Virus record (IMG/VR): IMGVR_UViG_3300032278_002433
Location: 1-32,911 of that record
Source: a virus
Direction: 5' to 3' (one strand)
DNA: 32,911 nt
The stretch's first letter is position 1. Each line of letters opens with the position of its first letter. Shown here in pieces: positions 24,031 through 31,922 of this stretch. The translations under genes and the position numbers were made by a program. The notes below the pieces were generated by a model, which worked only from the letters and a program-made list of their open reading frames with translations, was not told the origin of the DNA and did no database searches.

Positions 24031-25221
24031 ATGATTAAAAAACCATTATCTTGTAAATTAATATCATCTGATATTGATATTGATTTAGACGGTTTATTAT
24101 TAACAAAAATTGGTAGTTATAAAAAGGTTATTAAAGAATTAATTTATGATATACATAAAGAACTTTCTGATCCTTGGGATGATATATGGTCCTTTGATGA
24201 TGTAATTGAGAGATTTGATAAGGGTGAAATTTTATGGTTAGTTTTGAAGGATGAGAAACCAATAAGTTGTAGTTGGATATCAGTTAAGTCTAAAAAGAAT
24301 TTGTATGTCTATAATACTTGGTTAAAACCAAAATTACGAGGAACACCTTTATTTAAAAAAATATCATTGGTTAGAAATAATAAGTTGTATAATTTAGGTT
24401 ATGAAAAACTTCTATGTGTTACCGATAATGTTCGTGCAGAATGGGGATTAAAAAAGATTGGATATAAAGAAGATAATTGGTTAAATATCCATTATACATT
24501 TTGGACAGGTGGATATGATTCAACTTTTTATGTGTGTAAACTTTTGACAGAGGGGGAAATAGTACAACCGATTTATATAGACGATAGAGTAAATCACGGT
24601 GGCTATCATGCAAATCCACTTGTAAAACAAAGAGGTGGTGATACTTATCCAAGAAAATCTACGGAAATAGAATTGGAAAGAATGGATTGGTTAAGGCAAA
24701 GAATTTATGAAAAAATTGAAAAGTCTAAATATTTATTGTTGGAAACAATGGTTATTGATAAACCGATAGAAGAAGATGAAGAAATAAGTAAGGTTGTAGA
24801 AAAATACAATGAATGGATTCCCGAATCATTATACAGAGATAAAAATGGTGATACACATTGGTTAGAGGCCCAAGCAGATATGGTATTGAGATTTGGAAAA
24901 CAATTTGGTTATAGAATAAATTACCCTATAAATTATATTGAAGATGATTGGTATGAAATTCTTGATTCTGCAATCAAAGATGGGAAGTTTTATTCTGAAA
25001 AATTACCAGAAGAAAATAAAGATTTGAGTATATTTGGTGTATTTGATTATCCATCAAGACATTTAAAAAAAGAAGAAATGCTAAAGATAGCAGAAAAAAG
25101 AGGATTTGATGAGTTATTGTATTATACTTGGACTTGTTGGTATCCTAAAAATGGTAAACCTTGTAATGAATGTAAGGTTTGTTCAGAACGAATAATAGAA
25201 AGTAAGGAAATAAAAATATGA
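24031..25221 (+). CDS. GNAT acetyltransferase-like domain fused to QueC-like PP-loop ATPase (copy 3)
   Basis: This is a 396-residue fusion. Residues 1-150 look like a GNAT domain: a beta strand ILWLVLKDEKPISCSWI, then LKPKLRGTPLFKKIS in the acetyl-CoA loop position, and LGYEKLLCVTDN..AEWGLKKIGYKE at the end. From 155 on it is a PP-loop protein: TGGYDST at 159-165 and a QueC-like C-terminal Cys set C369, C378, C381, C384 (TWTC ... CNECKVC). The PP-loop half has the same plan as the protein at 5852. The fusion implies acetylation (or a related acyl transfer) and ATP-driven amidation acting on the same or consecutive substrates. It overlaps the outer-membrane-like gene by ATGA. Confidence 0.7.
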   Translation: MIKKPLSCKLISSDIDIDLDGLLLTKIGSYKKVIKELIYDIHKELSDPWDDIWSFDDVIERFDKGEILWLVLKDEKPISCSWISVKSKKNLYVYNTWLKPKLRGTPLFKKISLVRNNKLYNLGYEKLLCVTDNVRAEWGLKKIGYKEDNWLNIHYTFWTGGYDSTFYVCKLLTEGEIVQPIYIDDRVNHGGYHANPLVKQRGGDTYPRKSTEIELERMDWLRQRIYEKIEKSKYLLLETMVIDKPIEEDEEISKVVEKYNEWIPESLYRDKNGDTHWLEAQADMVLRFGKQFGYRINYPINYIEDDWYEILDSAIKDGKFYSEKLPEENKDLSIFGVFDYPSRHLKKEEMLKIAEKRGFDELLYYTWTCWYPKNGKPCNECKVCSERIIESKEIKI

Positions 25222-26045
25222 AATCGTTTATAAGAAAAATAATATTTTGGTTGTGTTTTGGTATAGCATTTATTGATGCCCAAGAGATAGAAATCAAAAA
25301 TAGTATAATAGGATATACTACATTAGGAGATACAGTTTCTTTTGATAAACCTTATGTGTGGTCATTGATAAAAGGAGATAAGTGGTTTACATCACTTTTC
25401 ATAGATGCACCTTGGGCAAGAGGTGATGTTTATGTAGAGGAATTAATGTATAAACCATATAGTGATAAATTCACTATTGCCGTTGGACGACAGGCAATCC
25501 CATTTGGTTCTAATGTTCCATACCTTGATTTAACAAGAGGAGATAAGTTTACTTATCGAACACACACGGAACATGATGTTGGTTTGTTATATTTTGGTGA
25601 TGGGGTTAGTGCATATGGTGGAATTGGAGATTTCTTTATTGAAACATATTATGGTTCTGATATTGAAAATGGATGGGAAGATTATTCTACAGCTAGATTC
25701 AGTTATGAATGGAAAGATCAATTTGTAGGGTTTTCATATGATAATCAAGATAGACAAGCACTTGATATAAGTGGATATAGTAAATATGTTGATTATGTTA
25801 GTGAAATAGGTTTAAGTCATGATTATCAATGGGTTAGAGCAATAGTAAAACCTGGTTTGTATGGTGTTTCTTTATTGGCAGGATATGAAACAACTAATGG
25901 TGAAAGTCAGGCATTATATGGATTTGCATGGCAATATGGAGAACCTAATCGTTTCATATCTACTGAATTGAGTGGTGATGGAGATTTAAGAGTTAAGTTA
26001 TATTTTGGTTTAGAACCAATAAAAATTGGAGGAAAAAGTGAATAA
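25218..26045 (+). CDS. Secreted, outer-membrane beta-barrel-like protein
   Basis: This 275-residue protein has a clear signal peptide (basic MKSFIRK, then a hydrophobic segment ending in IDA, with likely cleavage before QEIE). The rest shows alternating aromatic and polar residues typical of outer-membrane beta strands, such as FVGFSYDNQD, VSLLAGYETT and LRVKLYFGLE. There is no terminal phenylalanine, so barrel insertion is not certain. The family was not recognised. An outer-membrane protein is rare in a replication/cargo region of a lytic phage. It is translationally coupled to a membrane transporter, so a joint role in uptake or in altering the host envelope is possible. Confidence 0.65.
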   Translation: MKSFIRKIIFWLCFGIAFIDAQEIEIKNSIIGYTTLGDTVSFDKPYVWSLIKGDKWFTSLFIDAPWARGDVYVEELMYKPYSDKFTIAVGRQAIPFGSNVPYLDLTRGDKFTYRTHTEHDVGLLYFGDGVSAYGGIGDFFIETYYGSDIENGWEDYSTARFSYEWKDQFVGFSYDNQDRQALDISGYSKYVDYVSEIGLSHDYQWVRAIVKPGLYGVSLLAGYETTNGESQALYGFAWQYGEPNRFISTELSGDGDLRVKLYFGLEPIKIGGKSE

Positions 26046-26961
26046 ATATGTAAAAGGATTTTTAGCTATGGTGGGGGCAACTCTATTGTGGTCAAGTCTT
26101 GAGGTTAGTGGTAGTTATATTTATGCAGAAGGCGCAGGCACAATTACATTATTATCAATGAGGTTTTTGATAGCAATTTTGTTGTTTGGATTAACTATGT
26201 TGGTTACATTGTATCGAACAGGTGAAAATCTCTTTAGAGTGGATAAGAAAGATATAAAACAATTCCTTATTAATGGGTTATTTATTGCTGCACATTTAAT
26301 AACATATTGGTTTGCATGGGAACTACTTGATCCTAATTTACCAGTAATCTATGGTATTTTTTATATGTATCCACTTGTATTAACTTTAATAGCTGTAATT
26401 TTTCAAGGTGAACGATTTGGATTGAATAGAAAAATAGCATTAGGACTTGGAACAATAGGTGCTTTATTTGCCGTAGAATTCTTACCATCATTTTCAACAG
26501 AGGCACTTAATCTTAAAGGTATCTTGTTAGATATAGTTGCCGTTGGAACTTGGGTTGGATATTTGTTAGTAGGACAAAATATTATGAAAAAATATAAACC
26601 ACTTACGATTGTATTTTATGACTTTCTACAAGTTTTCATTTATACATCAGTACTACAATCACCAAGTGTTACTATATCAGAACTAACATTGAATAATTTT
26701 TTGGTTATATTATATTTAGCACTGGTGGCTAGTTATTGTGCTTATTTACTCTATTGGACAGCAGTAAAAAGTATTGGGGCAACTAATGCTGGAATGATAG
26801 AATTGGCCACACCAATATTTGGTTCTATATTGGCTTATATAGTTTTCACAACTTCACCATCTCTATTACAAGTATTTGGGTTATTATTATTGGTTGGAAG
26901 TGTCTATATCAATTTTAAAGAACAGGAAATAGTATATGATCAACCTTCCAAAGATAATTGA
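26038..26961 (+). CDS. EamA/DMT-type membrane transporter
   Basis: This integral membrane protein of 307 residues has about ten hydrophobic segments, from FLAMVGATLLWSSLEVSGSY to LLQVFGLLLLVGSVYI. That is the two-fold EamA (drug/metabolite transporter) layout. The GTG at 26038 is preferred to TTG 26026 because GGAGGA lies just upstream at 26028-26033; it gives an eight-base overlap with the previous gene. DMT proteins export or import metabolites such as amino acids, nucleotide sugars or purines; the substrate cannot be read here. Such transporters are rare in tailed phages and are probably host-derived. Confidence 0.8.
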   Translation: MNKYVKGFLAMVGATLLWSSLEVSGSYIYAEGAGTITLLSMRFLIAILLFGLTMLVTLYRTGENLFRVDKKDIKQFLINGLFIAAHLITYWFAWELLDPNLPVIYGIFYMYPLVLTLIAVIFQGERFGLNRKIALGLGTIGALFAVEFLPSFSTEALNLKGILLDIVAVGTWVGYLLVGQNIMKKYKPLTIVFYDFLQVFIYTSVLQSPSVTISELTLNNFLVILYLALVASYCAYLLYWTAVKSIGATNAGMIELATPIFGSILAYIVFTTSPSLLQVFGLLLLVGSVYINFKEQEIVYDQPSKDN

Positions 26962-27670
26962 ACTTGATGAATACTTAGATATAACAGAATTCAAATCTAT
27001 ATCCCAGGAGTTTAAAGAGAATTTATCAGATGTAGAACAGTGGAGTAACATCGGTGTATTTTCTCCCGATGAGAAACTTGAGGAACCAGAAGGTGCAAAA
27101 ACTTTATCATTGAGGATACTCAAAGATATATCTAATATTACTAATTGGGCGGCCATTGATAAACACGACCTTTGGGAAGATGGTCCAGTATATCAATCTA
27201 CATTTCCAAAAATATATCAATTTGTCAATAATTTACCATTTAAGAATGTTGCAAGGGTTTTTCTTAGTTACACTAAAGATAAAACTGAGATATTACCTCA
27301 TGCAGCATTTACACCGGGAATCCAAGAACCTTGGCGACAAGAATTTTTATGGTTTAGTTTACTTGGTGATAAAAAAATGTGGGTTAGTGATTGGGATAGT
27401 ACTTTGGAATATTATAATAATGGATTTGTAATAAAAGATAAATTTCCAATGGAATATTCTAATGGAGTTTCTTGTTGGTTTAATCCCATTATGTTACATG
27501 GAATCAAAAATGGTGAAGATTTTTCAGCAAGTTTAAGAATTGATGGAGAGTTTACAGAAGAATTTAGAGAAAAGTTATTTGGTGATACCAAATGGAAAAC
27601 GACATTTAATTGGGTTGATGAAAGACATTTATTGCCAGAAGATAGTAGGTACTTAGAGCATGAAAAATGA
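26936..27670 (+). CDS. Possible 2OG-Fe(II)/DSBH oxygenase-like protein
   Basis: This 244-residue protein has a beta-rich core with H122 in EILPHAAFTPG, W138/W149 strands, a distal H188 in IMLHGIKNG and R201 in SLRIDGEF. The spacing of the distal histidine and arginine resembles double-stranded beta-helix oxygenases, but the HxD/HxE motif is not clean: after H122 come Ala-Ala-Phe. The assignment is tentative and it may be a divergent or non-catalytic member. It overlaps the transporter gene by 26 bases and the SET gene by 11. Confidence 0.5.
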   Translation: MINLPKIIELDEYLDITEFKSISQEFKENLSDVEQWSNIGVFSPDEKLEEPEGAKTLSLRILKDISNITNWAAIDKHDLWEDGPVYQSTFPKIYQFVNNLPFKNVARVFLSYTKDKTEILPHAAFTPGIQEPWRQEFLWFSLLGDKKMWVSDWDSTLEYYNNGFVIKDKFPMEYSNGVSCWFNPIMLHGIKNGEDFSASLRIDGEFTEEFREKLFGDTKWKTTFNWVDERHLLPEDSRYLEHEK

Positions 27671-28142
27671 TATAGAATATATAATGGATTGGTTTCAAAA
27701 CCACGTTTGGTTAAGACCAAAACCATCTACGGTATGTGATGGTATAGGAATGTTTGCTATTCGTGATATACCAAAGGGAACGAGTGTATATGATTTGGCA
27801 AAAAAGAATTGCTGTGAATGGATACCATTTGAAGTTGCCAATACATTACCAAGAGGTGTATTTGACTGGATAATAGAATCTCAACCGCATGTAGGTTCGG
27901 AAGTATGTGATGATGATTTTACTTGGAAAGAAGAAAATGGTCCTGTTTGGATATACACAGCTCAAAATTTAAATTGGCAAACAAATTGGTTCTTTCAGAA
28001 TCACTCAACTACACCAAATGTTAAAATGAAAACTACGAAAAATCCAAGAATGTTTGAGTATTACACTATGAGAGATATAAAAGAGGGTGAGGAATTACTT
28101 GAAGATTATGATGATTATGTGGGTACCTGGAAGGGAAAATGA
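27660..28142 (+). CDS. SET-domain protein
   Basis: This 160-residue protein shows SET-domain landmarks in order: DGIGMFAIRDIPKGT at 27-41, then WFFQNHSTTPNVKM with NHSxxPN at 114-120, then RDIKEGEELLEDYDDY at 138-153. These are the SAM-binding and catalytic pieces of protein lysine methyltransferases. No Pre-SET or Post-SET cysteines are visible. Bacterial and viral SET proteins can methylate host proteins, but the target here is unknown. Translation is coupled with both neighbours (overlaps of 11 and 4 bases). Confidence 0.8.
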   Translation: MKNDIEYIMDWFQNHVWLRPKPSTVCDGIGMFAIRDIPKGTSVYDLAKKNCCEWIPFEVANTLPRGVFDWIIESQPHVGSEVCDDDFTWKEENGPVWIYTAQNLNWQTNWFFQNHSTTPNVKMKTTKNPRMFEYYTMRDIKEGEELLEDYDDYVGTWKGK

Positions 28143-29020
28143 ATTTAAGATATGTTGATTTAGGATATGTTTCACCAGAAATTTATGTTTCAATGTGGGA
28201 ATATGATTGTTTATTTGAACCTAAATTACCAACTCTTGTGAAGTGGTCATCCAACACTACTATAATTGATATTTGGCAAGGTCCATATTGGGAATGGGAT
28301 GAGAATCACAAGGACGGTGGAGTTTGGAAAGACAAGTACAGCGATATTAGTGATTACATAGAAGGATTGCCCGAATTAACATTTACACGACCACACCAAA
28401 AACTTGAAATAACATATGATACTGATATGTCTTATTATGTGACTGGGAAGGGAGTTTCTAATTGGATTTTATTAACACCTAATTCTCCAAAAGAAGATAG
28501 AGAAGGTAGAAGGAAAATTAACGAAGTTTGTTATAACTTGGTAATGGACATACTCAAAGAATTCAGAGTAGAAACAGAATGGGCAATGATGAAAACCACA
28601 AATGATATGTTTGCTAAACATATGGATGGGACTTGGAAAAAATTTTTTGGTGGGGCATATAAATATACAGATTGGGAATATGGATATCAAGATATGTCAA
28701 TAACTTATGATTTTGATTATAAGACAGCAGAAAAGGTTAGAAATTTTGATGGTAAAATAAGAGTTAAAAAATTCGATATTGATGATATACGAGATGTTGT
28801 AGGTGGATTATGTGAAATAAATCCAAATTTTAACCGAGTAGAATTCGAAGAAAAAATAGTGGATAGGATTTGTGATAAGTTTGATTATATTAGAAAAGAT
28901 GATATTTTGAGTGAAGATGACGAAATTAAATTATTAGAAAATGGTACAAAGCGAAATACGGAAAAGGATTGGTTATATTATGGTAGAAACAAAGGATTTG
29001 CAAAATGGTCAAAATATTAG
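28139..29020 (+). CDS. Lipoate/biotin-ligase-like protein (tentative)
   Basis: This 293-residue protein has segments reminiscent of the LplA/LipB ligase fold. TRPHQKLEITYDTDMSYYV fits the N-terminal loop, INEVCYNLVMDILKEF the first helix, TNDMFAK the ND block, and WKKFFGGAYK the K-x-x-G-x-A lysine that contacts the acyl-adenylate. The classic RRxSGGG motif is not seen, so this is weak evidence. The C-terminal part is helical and acidic. It overlaps the SET gene by ATGA and the SDR gene by 16 bases. If it is a ligase it could attach a lipoyl-type group to a carrier; otherwise it is a protein of unknown function. Confidence 0.4.
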   Translation: MNLRYVDLGYVSPEIYVSMWEYDCLFEPKLPTLVKWSSNTTIIDIWQGPYWEWDENHKDGGVWKDKYSDISDYIEGLPELTFTRPHQKLEITYDTDMSYYVTGKGVSNWILLTPNSPKEDREGRRKINEVCYNLVMDILKEFRVETEWAMMKTTNDMFAKHMDGTWKKFFGGAYKYTDWEYGYQDMSITYDFDYKTAEKVRNFDGKIRVKKFDIDDIRDVVGGLCEINPNFNRVEFEEKIVDRICDKFDYIRKDDILSEDDEIKLLENGTKRNTEKDWLYYGRNKGFAKWSKY

Positions 29021-29517
29021 TAACAGGACATACATCAGGAATCGGAAAACATCTTTATGAAAATCTTGATGGAGATATAGTTGGTGCAAGTAGGTCTAAT
29101 GATAAACCTATCACAAAAATATCAGAGTGGTTTGACGAGAGTTACGATTTATTTATTAATAATGCTTATGATGATTCTAATTTCACTGCCCAATCTGAAG
29201 CATTAGAATATGCATATTCAAAGTGGAAAGACAATTCAAGTAAAATGATAATATCTATTGGTTCAAATGCACCTGATTTTGAAGGATATCATACTTATAA
29301 TAAAGGTAAAACTTTATTAGATAAGGTGAACTTTGATTGTTATATGGAAACTGATGGAGTTAAATGTTCTTTAGTTAGACCTGGTTGGGTTGACACACCA
29401 AGAATAACAGAATGGTGGGATGGTAAAAAATTAAAAGTTGGTAGAATACTTGAAGTGGTTAATTTTATAATTAATTTCGATGGTAGAATAAGGGAGATTA
29501 CACTTGAAAACAAGTGA
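29005..29517 (+). CDS. Short-chain dehydrogenase/reductase (SDR), compact
   Basis: This 170-residue protein contains the full set of SDR motifs: TGHTSGIG at 7-14 for NAD(P) binding, NNA at 52-54, a SIGS serine near 84-87, the catalytic Y98-x3-K102 and LVRPGWVDT after it. It is much shorter than the usual 240-250 residues, lacking much of the region between NNA and the active site and the C-terminal end. Because the key residues remain, it could be active on a small substrate such as a sugar intermediate. It overlaps the next gene by 14 bases. Confidence 0.8.
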   Translation: MVKILVTGHTSGIGKHLYENLDGDIVGASRSNDKPITKISEWFDESYDLFINNAYDDSNFTAQSEALEYAYSKWKDNSSKMIISIGSNAPDFEGYHTYNKGKTLLDKVNFDCYMETDGVKCSLVRPGWVDTPRITEWWDGKKLKVGRILEVVNFIINFDGRIREITLENK

Positions 29518-30124
29518 TTTTATAAAACAATTAGATATTAGATTTGATGTATATTCTTTAAAACAAGATTGGTGGAATTTAGTAGATAGTGGGGCGTTAA
29601 AGACTATGATTTCACCTAAATGCAAACAAATAGGATTAACACATACAAAAGATTGTAAAGAAGATACTAAATGGAGTCAAGGAGTGGGAAGTCTATATTG
29701 GGATGAAAATTATGGATTTGTCGAAAAAGATTTTTCAGTAGTAAATATAGAGTTAAAAGAATTATGTCCCTATTGGTGGGAAGTATGCAATGAAATGAAA
29801 TTTAAGTTTTCAATTGGAAGAATAAGAATAATGATTATGAATCCAAATAGTGTATATCCTACCCATAAAGATCACGAAAGAAGATGGCATATTCCGATAA
29901 TAGCTCCAAGAAACAGTTTTTATTATATTAGAACCAACGAAACTACTATATTAAGTGATGATATCTTAGAATCTTCACATGGTGTTGGATTTCATATGCC
30001 AGATAGTGGATTCGTCTATGAAACAGAAAACAGTCATTGGCACACTGCAGTAAATTCAGACTCACAGGGAAATAAAGATTCACGAGATAGAGTTCATTTA
30101 TTATTTAATGAAGCAATTAATTAA
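29504..30124 (+). CDS. Aspartyl/asparaginyl beta-hydroxylase-like 2OG-Fe(II) oxygenase
   Basis: This 206-residue protein has the metal and co-substrate residues of the AspH family (PF05118-like). H121-x-D123 lies in YPTHKDHERRWHIP. H180 lies in SHWHTAVNSD and R196 in SRDRVHLLF. These enzymes hydroxylate Asp or Asn in proteins, or small molecules in bacteria. The start is TTG at 29504 with AGGGAG near 29491, overlapping the SDR stop. It is one of four or five oxygenases in the window. A 32-base gap follows before the next gene. Confidence 0.75.
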   Translation: MKTSDFIKQLDIRFDVYSLKQDWWNLVDSGALKTMISPKCKQIGLTHTKDCKEDTKWSQGVGSLYWDENYGFVEKDFSVVNIELKELCPYWWEVCNEMKFKFSIGRIRIMIMNPNSVYPTHKDHERRWHIPIIAPRNSFYYIRTNETTILSDDILESSHGVGFHMPDSGFVYETENSHWHTAVNSDSQGNKDSRDRVHLLFNEAIN

Positions 30125-30156
30125 CAATTTGAAAAATTAACAATCTATTTATAGTT

Positions 30157-30615
30157 ATGAAAAAGAAAAAGTCTGGCAATAAAGGTCTATTCGACCACAT
30201 AACGCACATTACCCAAAAACAAACAAAAGGTTATTGGGATTCTCTAAACGAAACAGAGAAGAAGCAGTGGTCTAATTATATGATACATAGATTTCTATCT
30301 ATGAAGATGGAATATGTTGATGTAGTAAATGAAATTCAGAGATATAATCTTAAACCAAAAGATTTATATAAGTTATACACTAATGTACTTCCAAAGAAGA
30401 AGGAGTGGTTAAAATATGTTAAAGGAAAAAAGAGTATGAAACATCCACAATGGTTATTAGAAATAGTAGCAAAATATTATGAATCAAGTCTTGTAGAGGC
30501 ACATGAATATGTAGAAGTATTTTATACGACTGAACAAAACAAGGCAAATCTTAAAACGATACTCCAGAAATATGGAGCAGATCCAAAGGAAATCCGTAAA
30601 CTAAATCTTCCTTGA
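30157..30615 (+). CDS. 62: Probable clamp-loader small subunit (T4 gp62-like)
   Basis: This 152-residue helical protein has the layout of gp62: Lys-rich start, KGLFDHI, WSNYMIHRFLSMKMEYVDVVNEI, a WLKYVKGK block and a terminal ILQKYGADPKEIRKLNLP. gp62 is the non-ATPase subunit that joins four gp44 copies in the clamp loader; T4's is 187 residues. There is no nucleotide-binding motif, as expected. In T4 it follows gp44 directly, but here it lies almost 12 kb downstream. The ATG at 30157 lacks a clear ribosome site. The identification is by resemblance of pattern plus the presence of gp43, gp45 and gp44, and should be confirmed by a profile search. Confidence 0.65.
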   Translation: MKKKKSGNKGLFDHITHITQKQTKGYWDSLNETEKKQWSNYMIHRFLSMKMEYVDVVNEIQRYNLKPKDLYKLYTNVLPKKKEWLKYVKGKKSMKHPQWLLEIVAKYYESSLVEAHEYVEVFYTTEQNKANLKTILQKYGADPKEIRKLNLP

Positions 30616-31205
30616 TGAAATTACCATTAAAAAAACAGAAAGATTTTGTATGGCAACATAGTTATACTCAGCATCAAGTTTTTACTGAAGAAGAATGTAA
30701 AGAGATTCTTCAAATGAGAACAGAAATGGTTGATAGGCTTACAATGGGAATTCCATTTGAAAGTAGTTGGATTAATGGTACACAATCAGAAGCAGCGGAT
30801 AGGGTTGTAATGGCAGATACGTGGGTTTATGATAGGTTGAAAGAGTATTGGGATAATGATTTTTGTAAGTGCAATGGCCAATGGCCACTTGTTTTAAAAG
30901 AATATGATTCTGAATTTACTTTTTTATATCATTATATGCATACAGATGGAGTAAAGGATATAAAACGAGTTGCACTTTCTATAAGTTTAAATGATGATTA
31001 CGAGGGTGGAAAATTACAAGTATTTGATTGGCATTATGGTTGGGACGGAGAAGATGAACAAGGAGAAGCGGGTTGGATAACTGTAGAACAAAAGATTGGT
31101 ATGATGACTTTAATTCCTGTAATAATTCCACATAGAGTTACAAAAGTAAAAGGTGTTAGACATCAACTTATATCGTGGTTTTTAGGAGATAAATTAAATT
31201 GGTAA
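30615..31205 (+). CDS. 2OG-Fe(II) oxygenase, prolyl-4-hydroxylase-like
   Basis: This 196-residue protein has clear active-site residues: H109-T-D111 in YMHTDG, H173 in PHRVTKV, and R182 in GVRHQLISWF, with ALSISLNDDYEGGKL between. This is the HxD...H...R set of the 2OG-FeII_Oxy_3 / PiuC type. The ATG at 30615 forms the TGATG junction with the gp62 stop; TTG 30612 would add one residue and is less likely. Such phage enzymes hydroxylate proteins or nucleobases. A substrate cannot be assigned. Confidence 0.85.
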   Translation: MKLPLKKQKDFVWQHSYTQHQVFTEEECKEILQMRTEMVDRLTMGIPFESSWINGTQSEAADRVVMADTWVYDRLKEYWDNDFCKCNGQWPLVLKEYDSEFTFLYHYMHTDGVKDIKRVALSISLNDDYEGGKLQVFDWHYGWDGEDEQGEAGWITVEQKIGMMTLIPVIIPHRVTKVKGVRHQLISWFLGDKLNW

Positions 31206-31208
31206 TTA

Positions 31209-31922
31209 ATGGAATATAAAGACTCATATTATCCAGTAAACAGAAGTGATACTTGGACTGATTGGGATAATGAAGCCCGATTTAACAGAAATTTACCTAA
31301 CGAATCATTAGAGTATTACAAAAAAAATCCAATAGAATACAATTATAATAATTTTGGATTTAGAACACCAGATGATTTTAATGATACAGATGAAGGTAAT
31401 GTTTTTCTTGGATGTAGTCATACAATGGGGGTAGGTCATCACTTAGAAAATACTTGGTCATATAAAGTAAATAAAAAAGTTGGTGGGAAGTTTTGGAATT
31501 TATCCCAGGGCGGTTGTGGAATTCAAACAGATTATAGATTATTATTAGCTTGGAAAGATACATTAAAGATTAAGAATATTTTTCATTATACCGTTCCATG
31601 GCCACGATATGAATTTTTTACTGAGGACGAGGTTGTAGGTTTAAACCACCATAAAAAAAATGTAAGGTGGAAGTATAAATCACATAGACAGGAATTTTAT
31701 CTTGATGTTTTATCAGGGGAGAGGTATTGTAATTACAATCAAATGGTTTATATTAACGCAATAAAAGGACTATCTCACGATATAGGTTGTAATTATTATT
31801 ATTTAACAGATAAAATATTATATGAATTTCCAGAAGATGATAATTCAATTCCATCAAGAGATGTCGGTCATTACACAACTGGCCAACAAAATTTTATTTA
31901 TGAAGAATTTAAAAAGTTATGA
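31209..31922 (+). CDS. SGNH-hydrolase-like protein (second copy)
   Basis: This 237-residue protein has GCSHTMG at 68-74 after the strand GNVFL, which mimics block I (GDSxTxG) with Cys in place of Asp. Later RDVGHYTTGQQNF supplies a DxxH pair as in SGNH block V. The 60-residue N-terminus is rich in Asn, Asp and Tyr and precedes the fold. Compared with the protein at 22965 it has a cleaner DxxH but an altered GDS motif. Esterase or deacetylase activity on a glycan is a possibility. It starts three bases after the oxygenase stop and overlaps the next gene by ATGA. Confidence 0.6.
   Translation: MEYKDSYYPVNRSDTWTDWDNEARFNRNLPNESLEYYKKNPIEYNYNNFGFRTPDDFNDTDEGNVFLGCSHTMGVGHHLENTWSYKVNKKVGGKFWNLSQGGCGIQTDYRLLLAWKDTLKIKNIFHYTVPWPRYEFFTEDEVVGLNHHKKNVRWKYKSHRQEFYLDVLSGERYCNYNQMVYINAIKGLSHDIGCNYYYLTDKILYEFPEDDNSIPSRDVGHYTTGQQNFIYEEFKKL

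Noticed and set aside
26026-26037. TTG 26026 as start of the EamA transporter
   Set aside because: This TTG overlaps the strong GGAGGA ribosome site, which instead serves GTG 26038.
30119-30144. Direct repeat AATTAACAAT (30119-30128 and 30135-30144)
   Set aside because: Ten bases of A+T-rich sequence repeated twice can easily be chance, and no third copy or attachment-site context is seen.
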